Shown here one piece after another: positions 22,456-34,330 of a DNA stretch of 64,000 nucleotides. Numbering within the stretch: the first letter of the stretch is position 1; each line of letters starts with the position of its first letter. The notes under the pieces were generated by a model. It was not told where the DNA came from. It saw only the letters and a list, made by a program, of their open reading frames with translations, and ran no database searches. The position numbers were made by a program, and so were the translations under genes. Source of the DNA: Cercis canadensis (lineage: Eukaryota > Streptophyta > Magnoliopsida > Fabales > Fabaceae); assembly GCA_003255065.1 (NCBI GenBank), contig QAOA01001820.1, forward strand, positions 1 to 64,000, read 5' to 3'.

Positions 22456-22980
22456 GAATATCTCAGTGGAGGTTGAGTGGTGACTCAGGAAGGATGTTAA
22501 TCGAGCTTGTTTTATGTTGCTTTAAGTCATTTCTCTTGATGCTAAGTGTTTGTCTTGTCAACTTTCTCTTTTTAGCCAAAATCTAAGGCTAATGGAGTTT
22601 ACTGTTTTCTGTTTTTGCTATTCTATTTTTCTTTATTTTGCCTTATGTTTACTTGTTGTCCTTTCTTCCTTTTTAGAACTATTTACCTGCTAATTAAGAG
22701 TGTATGTTGATTGCCCTGTTTAACTAAATATTGTTGTCTTACTTTACATGTCATTTTCATGGTTTTATTTTGACTCTTAATGGCTGTCACATGTGCTTTA
22801 GTATTGTATACATTTTCACTATAAGTTGACATGTTACTTGTTTTATTTTGTCATTTATTGTGATGTATTGTGGCTGCTCAATTGCTTATGCATATGTGAC
22901 ATTTAATTTCTTATTTTGAGCTAACTAATATGTGTTCCATGTGAGAAGGAGTCACAATCCTTGGGCCATTAGCAAAACCC
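22456..22980 (+). other. Non-coding interior of element E
   Basis: T-rich DNA with TACTGTTTTCTGTTTTTGC-type wording and no protein. A stretch around 22,520-22,600 resembles 35,755-35,845 of element C, linking the two as relatives. Confidence 0.5.
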
Positions 22981-23687
22981 CAAGGCGATTTTTTTTTTAT
23001 TTTAATTATATTTTTTCAATTATGTACCCCTCCCCTATTGGACAAGGATAAGTGTTGTAATACTTAAAATCATACATTTGCATAGCATTTAGGAATGTGA
23101 TTGTTCGCTTAGTATCCATAGACCCCTTACTTATCAAGGGAGGGGTAGGGGTGACTCTCCTATTCGCCCGAGGTAAGGATAAGCGCCACTTTGGGAACCG
23201 AGAAACATGAGAACAAAATAGAAGGATTTAAGACGTGATTAGATTCATGCATAGCATACTTACAATTATTCGCAATTTATATTAGTTGCATGCTTATTTA
23301 TTTAGTTTATTTTTATGATTAAAGCAAAGAAAAAATAAAAATGAAATGAACATTTGTTTTGAATTTGGTTTTCGAAAATGAAATTTTCCTTTAAGTTTTT
23401 GAATCATCTTACGAATTACGCGGAATTTGATTCTTAATTAGGGTATGTAAGTATTCGAGGATGACAAATCAAGTCTAAATTTAAATAATCACTCATTTTT
23501 CTTTTGTTTTCAATTAGGGATAAAATAAATACAATTTAGCCATGACTAAACTTGCGCAATTAATTTCAGGTAACCTCGTAGAAATGGACGTATTAGTTCA
23601 CATAAGAATATGCATAGAATACCAATGGGAGTTATTCATGTTCAAGCTAGTTTCAACAATACCATTGTGACTGTTACAGATGTATGA

Positions 23688-23688
23688 N
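23688..23688. other. Assembly join (single N) with 433-bp flanking duplication
   Basis: 23,255-23,687 and 23,689-24,121 have the same length and differ at only a few positions. The left copy contains a truncated second copy of the start of the organelle insert (23,577-23,687). Treat the left copy as an artefact or an alternative haplotype. Confidence 0.85.
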
Positions 23689-24010
23689 CATACTTACAAT
23701 TATTCACAATTTATATTAGTTGCATGCTTATTTATTTAGTTTATTTTTATGATTAAAGCAAAGAAAAAATAAAAATGAAATGAACATTTGTTTTGAATTT
23801 GGTTTTCGAAAATGAAATTTTCCTTTAAGCTTTTGAATCATCTTACGAATTACGCGGAATTTGATTCTTAATTAGGGTATGTAAGTATTCGAGGATGACA
23901 AATCAAGTCTAAATTTAAATAATCACTCATTTTTCTTTTGTTTTCAATTAGGGATAAAATAAATACAATTTAGCCATGACTAAACTTGCGCAATTAATTT
24001 CAGGTAACCT

Positions 24011-24397
24011 CGTAGAAATGGACATATTAGTTCACGTAAGAATATGCATAGAATACCAATGGGAGTTATTCATGTTCAAGCTAGTTTCAACAATACCATT
24101 GTGACTGTTACAGATGTATGAGGTCGGGTGATTTCTTGGTCCTCCACCAGTACCTATGGATTCAAGGGTACAAGAAGGGGGACACCTTTTGCCACTCAAA
24201 CCGCAGCAGGAAATACAATTCAGATAGTAACGGATTAAGGTATGCAACTAGCTGAAGTCATGATAAAAGGCCCCGGTCTCAAAAGTGATGCGGCATTAAG
24301 AGCTATTCATAGAAGTGGTATACTATTAAGTTTCCTACGAGATGTAACCCCAATGCCACATAATGGATGTAGACCCCCTAAAAAAAGATGTGTGTAA
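24011..24397 (+). pseudogene. rps11: Nuclear copy of chloroplast rps11 (NUPT)
   Basis: Translates to most of plastid ribosomal protein S11: [81 protein letters not shown]. The N-terminus is missing. Two in-frame stops (TGA for CGA in TDV-stop-GR; TAA for CAA in TD-stop-GM) and several Arg-to-His changes fit cytosine deamination in nuclear DNA. It lies inside the LTR of element E, replacing nothing obvious. Followed by the plastid spacer and the start of rpoA, preserving chloroplast gene order. Confidence 0.9.
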
Positions 24398-24462
24398 AAA
24401 TAAACATTGAAGAGATTTCAAGAGAAATAAATAATTCAAAGATTTGATCAAAATATATTACT

Positions 24463-24500
24463 ATGGTTCGAGAGAAAGTAACAGTATTTACTCAGATACT
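24463..24500 (+). pseudogene. rpoA: Nuclear copy of the start of chloroplast rpoA
   Basis: Reads MVREKVTVFTQ, the N-terminus of the plastid RNA polymerase alpha subunit, 65 bp after the rps11 stop as in chloroplast genomes. The copy ends after about 12 codons, where LTR sequence (ACCGTCTTTTAGACGGG) resumes. Confidence 0.8.
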
Positions 24501-24741
24501 ACCGTCTTTTAGACGGGTGTTGTAGGGTGTCTAACATCTTCCCTACAAACAATTAGACACTTGAACCCTCTCTGATTCGTAGATCAAGTTTTTTTTTTTA
24601 AAAAAAAAATAAAGGGTTTTCTAATTGTTCTGCGATTTTTAATACAATTGGTGGCAACTCCAAGTTTTCTTTCGTAAACCAATATTTTTTTTTTCTAAAT
24701 CCGCCATTTACGTTGTAGCGACCTTATAGTACATTGTGACA

Positions 24742-25470
24742 ACTTGTTTCCTGTAAAATCGTATATTGGCAGCCTTTACATATATATAAATGTGGATGTC
24801 ATATTTATCAATAAAAGAAAAAGAAGAAAAAAAAAGCCAGAGTCCTAAAAGTTATTTTGCACCAAATAAACCCAAAAGAGGCAATGTGATGAAGTTGAAT
24901 CAACAAAAAAATTGTTAATGGAGTTAAGCAACTTAGTTCTTATCTTAATTAGTTAGCCCGCCGAATATGTCAAAGTCTCTCTAATCCTTATAATAATCTC
25001 CTTAAATATTGATTTACTTGAAAGATCTATGCATGTGACTCTGTTCCACTACCTTTAGCCTGCTCCTACTAAAATCTAGCATTCACACAACATTCATGAA
25101 CCCAATTGTGTCTGCATCACTTGCAATGCAAATGGATTCAGTAGCAGTTTGCAAATCCACCTTGTGTCGGCATTGGCACATTAACTACAATGCAACTAAA
25201 CTCAGTAGCAGGTTGCAGATCCACATTGTCAATGCCCACACCAGCTCTACCCACAACCTTTAACCTTCTTTTTGAAGCTATTATTACTCAGCAATTCATC
25301 AAACAGTTCGTCAGCAACTTTTTCAGTAAATACCCTTTCTAACCAACAGTCGGCAATGGCAGTGTTGAGATGCGTCACGAGAAATGGCAACTTCTGGGAC
25401 ATTTCTTAAAAGTTGTCATAGAAATGGGGCTTTAACTTACTCCATGCAAAAATGAACTTAAACTAGACAA
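24742..25470. other. Flanking DNA between element E and the MULE
   Basis: No intact gene. It contains the phosphoglycerate-dehydrogenase remnant described separately and otherwise AT-rich sequence without a recognised feature. Confidence 0.4.
25085..25263 (-). pseudogene. D-3-phosphoglycerate dehydrogenase exon fragment, partly duplicated
   Basis: The minus strand reads LKVVGRAGVGIDNVDLQ, then PATEFSCIVVN: the conserved segment preceding the NAD-binding domain of plant plastid D-3-phosphoglycerate dehydrogenase (serine synthesis). Directly downstream the segment VDLQ-ATE recurs as VDLQTATESICIASDADTIG, so about 65 bp is tandemly duplicated. There is no intact frame on either side. A captured or retroposed gene fragment is likely. 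Confidence 0.55.
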
Positions 25471-25712
25471 ATTGACAGAAATAATGCCATTTAATAAAGT
25501 AAATACGTGTTTAGGTTAGTTTTGAAACTATTTATCAAAATTGGTATTTTTTTGCCTAATACACACTAATAATGCATTTTTATCAAAAAATGTCAAAATA
25601 TTATAGCGTTTTAAACAAAAAATGAAAAATATAAAAGACGTTTTCTTTAAAAAACAAAAAAAAGGCCAAACTGTTTTTGTAAAAAACGCTGAAATGTGAA
25701 AAGTCTAACATG
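25471..25712 (+). repeat. Left terminal inverted repeat of the MULE
   Basis: Matches the reverse complement of 45,155-45,420 over about 240 bp with small indels. Further in (25,690-25,915) it continues as a series of short words of the type AAAACGCNGAAATG / GCGTTTT, likewise found near the right end. Confidence 0.8.
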
Positions 25713-26153
25713 TTACTTTTTTGCCCCCTAAAAAATGCTATTTTGTTTTGGCATTTTGCCCTAGAAAACGCAGAAATGTCTCGGCATTTTACCATAGAAA
25801 ATGCGGATTCATTTCGGCGTTTTCTTGATCGAAAGACTACACGCTGTTTTGGTTCTGCAAAATGCAGTTTTACTTCTGAAAAACGTCATTTTGTTTCTGC
25901 TAAGCGCTAACACTGTAGCACCTCATAAAACATCATTTTTTACAACGAATCTCTCCTACAAATACCCCTTCGTTTACATTTGTTGAGTGTATTGAAGTGT
26001 TGAGAGAATTTTGAAATTTGGAGAGAAATACTATGAAATTGTTCTGAAATTTTGAAGAAAGTTGTTCTGAAATGTTGAAAGTGTACGAGTTTGTGATAAC
26101 TAACAGTGATACCAATTCAGTCGGTCCTTCCTCCACACTATTCATATGTAAAC

Positions 26154-28095
26154 ATGGAGGCATTGCAACAAATTGGTGACATTGAAGGAAGTTCTGAAGT
26201 TAGTAAGTGGCAAAGAGGCGATGAACTACAAATAGGTCAACAGTTCATCAGCAAAGATGATCTTCAGTTAACTGTGAAGAGTACTCTATTTACATGCACC
26301 ATAATTTCAAGGTGAAGGAATCGAAACCCCATAAATTAATTTTGAAGTGTCATAATTATGGTTCTGGATGTAATTGGAGACTTAAAGTCTGTTTAAGAAT
26401 TAAAAGCAATATGTGGGAGATCAAGAAGTACAATGACCCACACAGTTGCACAAATGCCACTTTAACGCAAGACGACAAATAATTAGATGTTAAGGTGGTT
26501 GCGACAATGATTGTCAGCATGATTGAGGAGAAGGTGGATGTGCCAATTAAGCTAATACAAGAACGCATCAGAAGTACCTTCTCTTATCAAATATCGTACA
26601 GGAAATGATGACTTGCGAAGCAAATAGCTATCACTCAGATATATGGTGATTGGGAGGAGAGTTATAATAAGTTACTTAGATGGATGGCTGCATTACAAAA
26701 ATATGCACCCAGAATCATGGTAGAATGGTATCTGGATGATCGATAGATGAGAAGGCCAACAAATGATCAAATAATGAGGAGATTTCAACTTGTGTTTTGG
26801 GCTTTTAAATCCTGTATTGATGCATTCTCTTCGTGCAAGCCAGTGATCCAAATTGATTGTACCTTATAGTATGGGAAGTACAAACAGATCCTACTCATCG
26901 CCACTACACAGTATGGATCTTGTTCCCCCTTTCCTCTGGCTTATACCGTCGTGGAAGGTGAAACCAAAGAAGCATAGTCATGATTTTTAAAGCATATGAG
27001 ACAGCACGTGGTTTGGGACATACAAGATTTGACACTCATTTCCAATCGGCATGTAAGCATTTTGTCATCCATCGAAAATGTAGATGTTAGTTGGCATCCA
27101 CCATTAACTCATAATTGGAACATTAACTTCAAAGATGTGGCTCTAAAGCACAAAATCTACAAAGCCGATAAAAATATCAATCAAATATATAAATTTATTA
27201 TCAGTCATAAATTTTGATGGTAAGTAATGTTTAATTTAACTTTTAATTATAATTGATAGGTGCCTAGTTTGAGTCTACCAAATTTAAGGAGCTAATGACA
27301 GATATACATGGGAAGTATAAGAAAAAAGACGTTTGGCAGTATATCAATGACATTGATAAGACGAAGTAGACACAACAATGGGACATCCAAGGAAGACAAT
27401 ATGACCTAATGACGACTAATTTAGTTGAATATGTTAACAACACGTTGAAAGGTGCTCGCAACATGCCTATCACTGCCCTTGTCAAAGTCATGTACTACAG
27501 AATGAATCGTATTTTCATGGAGAGACAAGAACTGGTTTGGGCAAGGCTGATAAGTGGACAAATATGGACTAAGGATGCAAAGAAGAGAATGACCCGTAAT
27601 AGCCGTTATGCATTCTTACACCGCCCAATATTGTTTAATAAAGACAATTGATCATTTGAAGTGGAGGAGATATTTGATTCTATAGGACAAATTAGTGGGC
27701 AATCATTTGCTCTGAATCTAAAGGATCAAAAGTGTGGGTGTGATCAGTTTCAAGCCCTTCATATACCTTGTATGCACGCCATATTTGCTTGTGCCTCTAT
27801 TGCAATCAATGCATAGAAGTATGTTAGTCCAGTGTACTCCACTCAGAGTCTGGTTAATGCATATAGTGGGGAGTTTCACCCAATTGGTGGAGAAGAGTAT
27901 TGGCCAGTTGTGGGCGGGATTAAAGTAATCCTAAATCGTGTCTTGCTCAGGGAAAATGGATGCCCAGTTTCAAGGCGAATACAAACCGAGATGAATTTGA
28001 GAGAATCTTCGTCTGGCGTCATCAGATATAGCCTTTGTCGTATAGAATGCCACAACAGGAGGCGATGTCCAAACAGAAGAAAATATCAACCTTGA
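26154..28095 (+). pseudogene. MuDR-type MULE transposase, broken
   Basis: In order: DNA-binding zinc domain (LILKCHNYGSGCNWRL, then KKYNDPHSC), the MULE catalytic core (VIQIDCTL, LLIATTQYG, FPLAYTVVEGETKEA, LTLISNRHVSILSSIEN), and a SWIM zinc finger (CGCDQFQALHIPCMHAIFAC) near 27,730. This layout matches plant MuDR/FAR1-related transposases. At least six in-frame stops and several frame changes kill it. The second catalytic Asp (usually ISDRH) is Asn (ISNRH). A short insertion near 27,220-27,270 may be a relic intron. Confidence 0.85.
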
Positions 28096-30017
28096 CACCG
28101 TCCTCCATTATGTGTGTTATTTTTGTAGAAGAAGTTTATTTATTTTCATTGTATATATTCCTAACACATTGTTTAATGAATATAGTTTCATGAATATTTA
28201 GTTATAGTTATGACTAAGTGTTATTTTTATAATGACGGTTTATAGGATTTGGAAATGATGTTGTAATACACGCCCAGAGACATTTTTAGAGTGTGTGGGC
28301 GTCAGTGCATGTTAGATAGTGACTTTTGGTATCCACTTGACTCAATGTTACATGACTCCTCCCAAGTATATAGTATTATGTTGATGTAATGACAATGTAG
28401 AGATGTTTAATGTACTAATTTGAGGAAATTGTCTATAATGTAAAACATATGTGTTCCACGATGTTTGGCCATACACATGTCAAGACAAAGTATTTCAAAG
28501 TTACGATCGGTTTTGTATCGCATAAGAGAAGAGAATAATGGTATACGAATCAGATTACTGCGAAGTGATTGTGAACGCGGTGCGAGTGAGGCAATGAGGG
28601 AGGGTGACAAAGCACATGCTACTATATGGACTTGCATGAGTCGAGAACCCGAGTGTCTATCAAATATTGACATGTCCGATGAAGAATGATCGAGTTAAAC
28701 CCTAAATCATAAACTTCAACCCAAATTAGTGATTTGATTGTTTTTACTTCTTAAATTGTTCTTACTTATTAATGGAGTTAGTTATGTATTATATTGGTGA
28801 TTTGTTTTTTGTAAATCAACAGGGTGACATATTATGCCAAGAGGATGTCGCACATCTAATGTCTAGTTGTTACTAAGGTTTAATGATGATTACGAAAGTG
28901 AAATACATTTTTATCCAAGGGAATATTACACTGGCTTACGTCGTGAGTGAGCATATTTAACTGATGAAGCCGAAGATTTGGTACAACAATTACAATCCAT
29001 TGGAGCTCTTCTTGTCTATAGATGATCGTTAAGAATGACTCGAAAAAATTGACATGACTATGAGGCAGCTATTTTAAAAATTAGAAAAGAGAACAATTGA
29101 ATGTTCGTTCGTAGATGCCGTTACTATTCAAACTAAGAAACAGAATGTTGCTATGAATCGTGAGTTATCATTTATAGAAATTGAGTCTATAATGAATTTT
29201 CTTGATTATGTTATGGACGATGATTAAAATTATTACAATTTGTAAAATATAAAAATGTTAGTTACGATTTGATGTACTTAATTGTATCAGCTCATTTATC
29301 TATCTTGTATGCACCTTAACAAAATCTATATATTCATATATTCATATTATCTTATTCACATATAGTTTAACATATCAATGTCGCTCCCATCAAAAGAGTT
29401 TGAGATGGATCCGACATAGTTTGAAGATAGTAATGAATATGCATGAGGATATATGTCGCCTCAAGGGTTGTTCCATGAGATCTCTGATGGGGAATTCCGA
29501 GACATACAATCAAATCTAACAAACATTACGAATTCCTCGCGAGAGTTACAATTGCTATGGAAATCAATGATAATTTACACACAAAAAAAATCATTACACA
29601 CAAAATTGGAGGCCAGTTGAAGAGTCAAAGATGTTGAGGATATTGCCCCCATATATTGTTCTTGACATAGATGTACCAAATTACAGCACATTTGGAGTTC
29701 CTGTTGAGTACTCGGACCCAGAGCGACAATCGTTTGGAGAAGTTAGGATAGACAAGAAATACACATAAGTGTTGTATGACTGGTGGGTATGTATGCATCC
29801 TTGGCGCTATGATTTGACAAATAGCAACACCTCTTTTCTTATTTCCACACAGAAACTATGTCTTAACTTTGTGTGACAACATGGAGTCGCACAAGAGATG
29901 CGATTGACTTATATATCCATTACAATACATTTTAATGACATATCAGGGTATCATTTGTGTTTAGAGCCACTACTTATTGATCCACGACGTCGTGGATTTT
30001 ATCCGGTACATGTCAAC
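28096..30017 (+). other. Unassigned MULE interior
   Basis: AT-rich with short broken frames. A segment at about 28,835-29,230 reads LLLRFNDDYESEIHFYPREY, AYLTDEAEDLVQQLQSIGAL and more with several stops, suggesting a decayed small gene of unknown family. Another broken acidic frame begins near 29,382 (MSLPSKEFEMDPT). Neither was recognised. Confidence 0.4.
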
Positions 30018-30323
30018 ACGATCATCGCAACATGGAATTGCAAAGGTGTAGCACATCCATACTTCCAAAACATTACACGCATGATATGTCATCGACACGG
30101 AATTAGTATCTTAATCTTGACAGATACGTGTTATGAGGATAACAACTAGATGCAAACCCGCATCGAACAATCTATTGGTTTCAATAACATGCTCACAACC
30201 CAATGTAATGACTTCACTTGAGGTAGTTGTGTGCTTTGAAAAGATGACATCACACTCATATCTCATCACAATCATCATCATTTTAATTTAGACTTAGTTT
30301 TGAATGTTCGACTGGATTCCGAA
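30018..30323 (+). pseudogene. Endonuclease/exonuclease/phosphatase-fold fragment
   Basis: Reads IIATWNCKGVAHPYFQNITR, MICHRHGISILILTDT and, after stops, SIGFNNML, CNDFT, ITLISHHNHHHFNLDL. This follows the N-terminal wording of plant LINE-type APE endonucleases (W-N-C-K-G, ILTET, GF.N). Two or three stops interrupt it. It may be an old LINE fragment or a sequence captured by the MULE; no RT domain follows. Confidence 0.55.
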
Positions 30324-30392
30324 TGACATTAAATAAATTGATCATATGATGTAAATAAGTGGTCATTACAATATATTAAATGTTTAATTTTA

Positions 30393-31301
30393 CTAAATAT
30401 AAATTAAAATTTTCATATATGAGGTAATGTCAAAATTATAACTATATATAACAATCAACAAAAATGTATGATCCGGGTCTGTATCCTGTTGATCTGGAAT
30501 TGTGGTGTCTACCATCTCCAGATCAATGAAATCAAAAAACTGCAACCTCTGACCATCCTGGTCTGTCAGATATGAATGAGCAGGTGTCATTGGAGTCATG
30601 TATGATGGGTCAGGTGCATAGAAATCCACAACAGGATTAGTGACTGGGCCAACTATGAGACCCAGATCCAACTACACACTATCAGCTGATGGGGGGACAC
30701 CGACATTAATGCAAAATATGTTACATGGGGGAGAACCTAATCCCCCATGTAATCATGGCCCATCATGTCCACAATGTACTGCAGCTACGCAAAGCGTGAC
30801 TGTAGGTAGACACATGGTGCAGAGATTGAAACATTAGCTCGGCTCCTCAAACTACGTAAGGACCCCGAACGCTGACTGGATGACCCTGACCATGATGACG
30901 ACATGGAGGTCAAAGGGTCAACATGCAGAACAAAAGGTTGCAGTGACTCCTACTGTCTCTGTTGACCGACAACTTTGGGGGGGGGGATAATGCCCCACTA
31001 CGCAAACACCTGCGACATTGATGACTGTAGCTGGCTTTGGAATGTTGCCCACTGCTCTTGGGTCGATGCCTGCAACTGTTGCTGCAATGCACTCCACTGC
31101 TCCTGGGTCAGCTGCGAACGTGGATATGGACCTTGGATTGTAAGGGGTTACTGATACCCTGGACCCTACTGCTGAAAGGCTGCTAGGGTGGAAGTATGTC
31201 ATCCTGTGAACAATATATAATTTGAAGTTAAATAAAATGTGCAATATTTTAAATTAGATCAAATCTGACATATAACACTAACCTGATCACCATGTGCGGC
31301 G
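30393..31301 (-). pseudogene. PMD gene, 3' part
   Basis: Minus-strand continuation of the plant-mobile-domain gene after element C. After a likely intron it reads a Gln/Ser-rich segment with QQQLQASTQEQWATFQSQLQ and SSMSQVFA, then a Pro-rich part. This low-complexity tail is the usual C-terminus of long MULE-borne PMD proteins. The last segment includes PSYMTPMTPAHSYLTDQDGQ. Stops and frame changes are frequent. Confidence 0.5.
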
Positions 31302-31306
31302 CTATA

Positions 31307-34300
31307 TGTAGACATTGTATTTTGTCCAAGCTATATTTCTTAATTTAGCTGAAAAATATAAAAAAGAATATATACAAAATTATTTACTTTTTCATTCTTT
31401 TCAATTTTTACTTGGAGCCTTGATTTAAGTAATTTTTTAATACATTTTTTTTTAAAAAAAAAGGTCTGTTTACTTTTATAAGTATAAATAAATAAATAAA
31501 ATAAAATGTGAAAAAAAAAAAAGAATTACTTTAATCTAATTGCATGTAGCATAATTCAATGTCTTTCAAGAGCTCAATGCTTTGTTTGGTGTAAGTATTA
31601 AGCCCAATAGTTTCAATCTCATTAAAATAACTTGTTCAAGCCTAATTGTTTATTAGTGTATAGCCCATTTTCTTTTTTGAGCCCAAATATCTTGATCCAA
31701 GTGGAGCACCCAAACCCAAGACCCATTTTTAGTTATGCTCTATTTACAAGAGGAGAGCCCTAGCCACTTTGGGAAAAAGGGGAACACATTCTATTCTTGA
31801 TTTTTTCCCTTTCTACCTCTCTTCTCCCTCTTCATCTCCTTCCCACATTCTCCATTAAATCTTTGATTTCTAAGGCCTCATTCTATTTTTCTAACTTCTC
31901 ATAGTTGATTTAGATAATTATTCATCAATCCTTCACACTTTTCATTAAACTTGGATAAGGCAAGACATCACCTATTGGAAGAAATTGAAGCTTGAACATA
32001 AGGATTTACATGAATTTTTGAAGGTTGATGAGCTATCCACTTTAATTCTTGACACTAGAAGGCTTCAATTGGATAATAGCTTTCTTCCACTTCTTAACTC
32101 TTTGAACTCGTATATAATTTGGCAGCTACATTTTTTGGTGCTTAGAGGCTTGATTATGCATGTTTCTAGTTGAAATTAGCCTCTTGGATAATTATAATAT
32201 GACCTAAGAGCATGTTCACATGTATTTTTATTGATTTGGAATTACTTTAAGGCTCTTTTTACAAGTGATTTTGAATATTGATTGTATCTTTAAGGTGTTT
32301 GATAAAATGCATGTGTGATGCTATGTTTGAATTTGACGTTACTTTCAAAGTGTGATGCCTTTTATTTGACTATTAAGATTATGACATGAATTAAGTGCTT
32401 GAGTTCATTATTTGAGTATGTATTGCATCATGATTTATTCTTACTTTGCATTGGAGCATAATTTGTAAATCTTGTCCAACATTGACCATTGTATGATGTT
32501 TCATGGATAATTCAAGTTATACACATCTTTTCCATGAGATTTTATTCTTGTTAGAAACTTAATATGTGAACCTTTTAGTCAATGTAATTTGATTTGAGTG
32601 GTTTAAAGCCAACTAATCCCAGAATTTTTGCGAACATGACTGTTTGAACTTTGAAATTATGCATTCTTAGTTTTTGACCTTTGGGCATCGTTTTATTCAT
32701 AACTTGAGTTATATAAAGGGGATTGATGTAATTCTAAATTCTTTTGAGAGTTAAGGCATGTATCTTTCAAATGGTATAATTTTTGTTATTAAATTCAACA
32801 TGTATTAAGCACATAAAAATTATGAAATTCGCATCAAATTCTATCATTTTGATTTCTGACATTTGCATGATGTTTTGGGCATAACTTGAGCTTCACAAGT
32901 GCTTTTTGCATGATTTTAAAATCATTTAGAAGGTTATACATATATCTTTACATCAATATGTTTAATTTGTTGATAATTCATATCCTCTTTTACCAATAAA
33001 TAAAAAATAGAGGTTGGTTGTCAGGTTCCTCTGTTTGCTCTGTTTTTAGCTACATTCTTGCTTTGATTATAGCTTGAGATAGAACTAGGATAATTTTATC
33101 ATATTGAATGCATGTGAATCATTTTGTTTTGATTAACTTTTTACTTATTTTTTATGCACATTCTTTGAGCTTATATGAAGGAAAATCTTGGATAGCACAC
33201 ATGTTTTTGGAGCTTGGCAAATTGAAGGGATAGAAATTTGAAGCACTCCATGAGACTTGGTCACTTTTCATCTTATGTTATATTGGATCATGATTTTTAA
33301 TTAGCTTATGCACTGCATATAAAAAAATATATATGTGTCGCGTAGTATCCGCATATCCCTTCACTTATCATATGAGGATAGGGCGAGTCAATCTTATATG
33401 GGATGTCTTTCTATATCCGATCTAAGTGAATGTAGTGTCACCCTGGACGATTGCTTTACGCGATAAAGGGGTGAAAAGATTTAAGTCTCGATAGAGAAAT
33501 CATGCATTGCACGTTTAAATTCTTTGTATTAAGATTTCTCAGTACTTAGATTTTGAGACAAGTTTTGTAATACTTAAAATCATGCATTTGCATTGCATAT
33601 AAATAATATATCTGTGTTGTGTAGTATCTAGATGCCCCTTCACTTATCATGGAAGAATAGGGCAAGTCAGTCTTATATGAGATGTTTTTCTCTATTCAAC
33701 CTAGGTGAAGGTAGCGCTATCCTGGATGATCGCTTTATGCGATGAAGAAGTAGAAGGATTTAGGTCTCGGCAGAGAAATCATGCATTGCATGTTTAAATT
33801 CTTTGTTCTTATTTTTGTCAGATATTCTTGTAATACATTTATTATTTTGAGGTAAATAAAATACACATTTTAGCCATATTGATGTTCGCACAATTAATTT
33901 AAGGTAACCATCTTTAGACNATGCGATGAAGAAGTAGAAGGATTTAGGTCTCGGTAGAGAAATCATGCATTGCATGTTTAAATTATTTGTTCTTATTTTT
34001 GTCAGATATTCTTGTAATACATTTATTATTTTGAGGTAAATAAAATACACATTTTAGCCATATTGATGTTCGCACAATTAATTTAAGGTAACCATCTTTA
34101 GACGGATGTTGTGAGATGCCTAATACCTTCCCCACGTATAAACAAACTCCCGAACTCTCTCTAGTTCACAGACCATTGTTTTTATTATTATTATTAAAAA
34201 ATAAAATTTTCAATTGTTTCCCATTTTTCTAATACAATTGGTGTCGACTCCAAGTTTTCTTTCGAAAACTAATATCCGCATCGTAGCAACCTTCAGGTAC

Positions 34301-34309
34301 GTTGTGACA
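31307..34309 (+). repeat. Left LTR of element C
   Basis: 3,003 bp as assembled, but 184 bp of this is an assembly duplication around the N at 33,920. From TGTTTACTTTTATAAG (31,467) to its end it is 2,843 bp, or 2,659 bp after correction. The equivalent right-LTR stretch is 2,678 bp. A CT-rich leader-like stretch near 31,790-31,860 may lie downstream of the promoter. Confidence 0.85.
33920..33920. other. Assembly join (single N) with 183-bp flanking duplication
   Basis: 33,737-33,919 and 33,921-34,103 are nearly identical and equal in length. The right LTR of the same element has this segment once, so the second copy is almost certainly an artefact. Confidence 0.92.
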
Positions 34310-34312
34310 GTT

Positions 34313-34330
34313 TGGCGACTCCACTGGAGA
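34313..34330 (+). other. Primer-binding site of element C (tRNA-Arg type)
   Basis: TGGCGACTCCACTGGAGA starts three bases after the left LTR. It is one base away from TGGCGACTCCACTGGGGA, the tRNA-Arg-complementary site known from Ogre/Tat elements. The tRNA assignment is from memory. Confidence 0.75.

Larger units (their letters stand above)
1..24741 (+). mobile_element. Tat-like Ty3/gypsy element E, partial, host of the nest
   Basis: The oldest layer of the nest. Its gag frame enters from the left edge, stops at 232 where element A is inserted, and resumes at 21,984. It is followed by a T-rich non-coding stretch and a Tat-type LTR ending near 24,741 (last bases ATTGTGACA). The downstream non-coding part resembles the interior of element C, with a shared stretch ending in GAGTTTAC at about 22,600 and 35,850. 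No protease, reverse transcriptase or integrase is visible between gag and LTR, so this copy is internally deleted. The left LTR lies outside the window. Confidence 0.7.
22981..24741 (+). repeat. Tat-type 3' LTR of element E, with organelle insert and assembly duplication
   Basis: Resembles the LTRs of element C: GTAATACTTAAAATCATACATTTGC, the CTTACTTATCAAGGGAGGGG region, GGTAAC...CGTCTTTTAGACGGG, TACAATTGGTGGCAACTCC and the end ACATTGTGACA. The start is uncertain and was not fixed. The LTR is broken by a chloroplast fragment at 24,011-24,500 and by an assembly duplication around 23,688. Confidence 0.65.

Noticed and set aside
24011..24397. A functional nuclear-encoded plastid ribosomal protein S11 gene
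   Set aside because: No transit peptide, missing N-terminus, two in-frame stops and plastid gene order retained: an inert organelle fragment.
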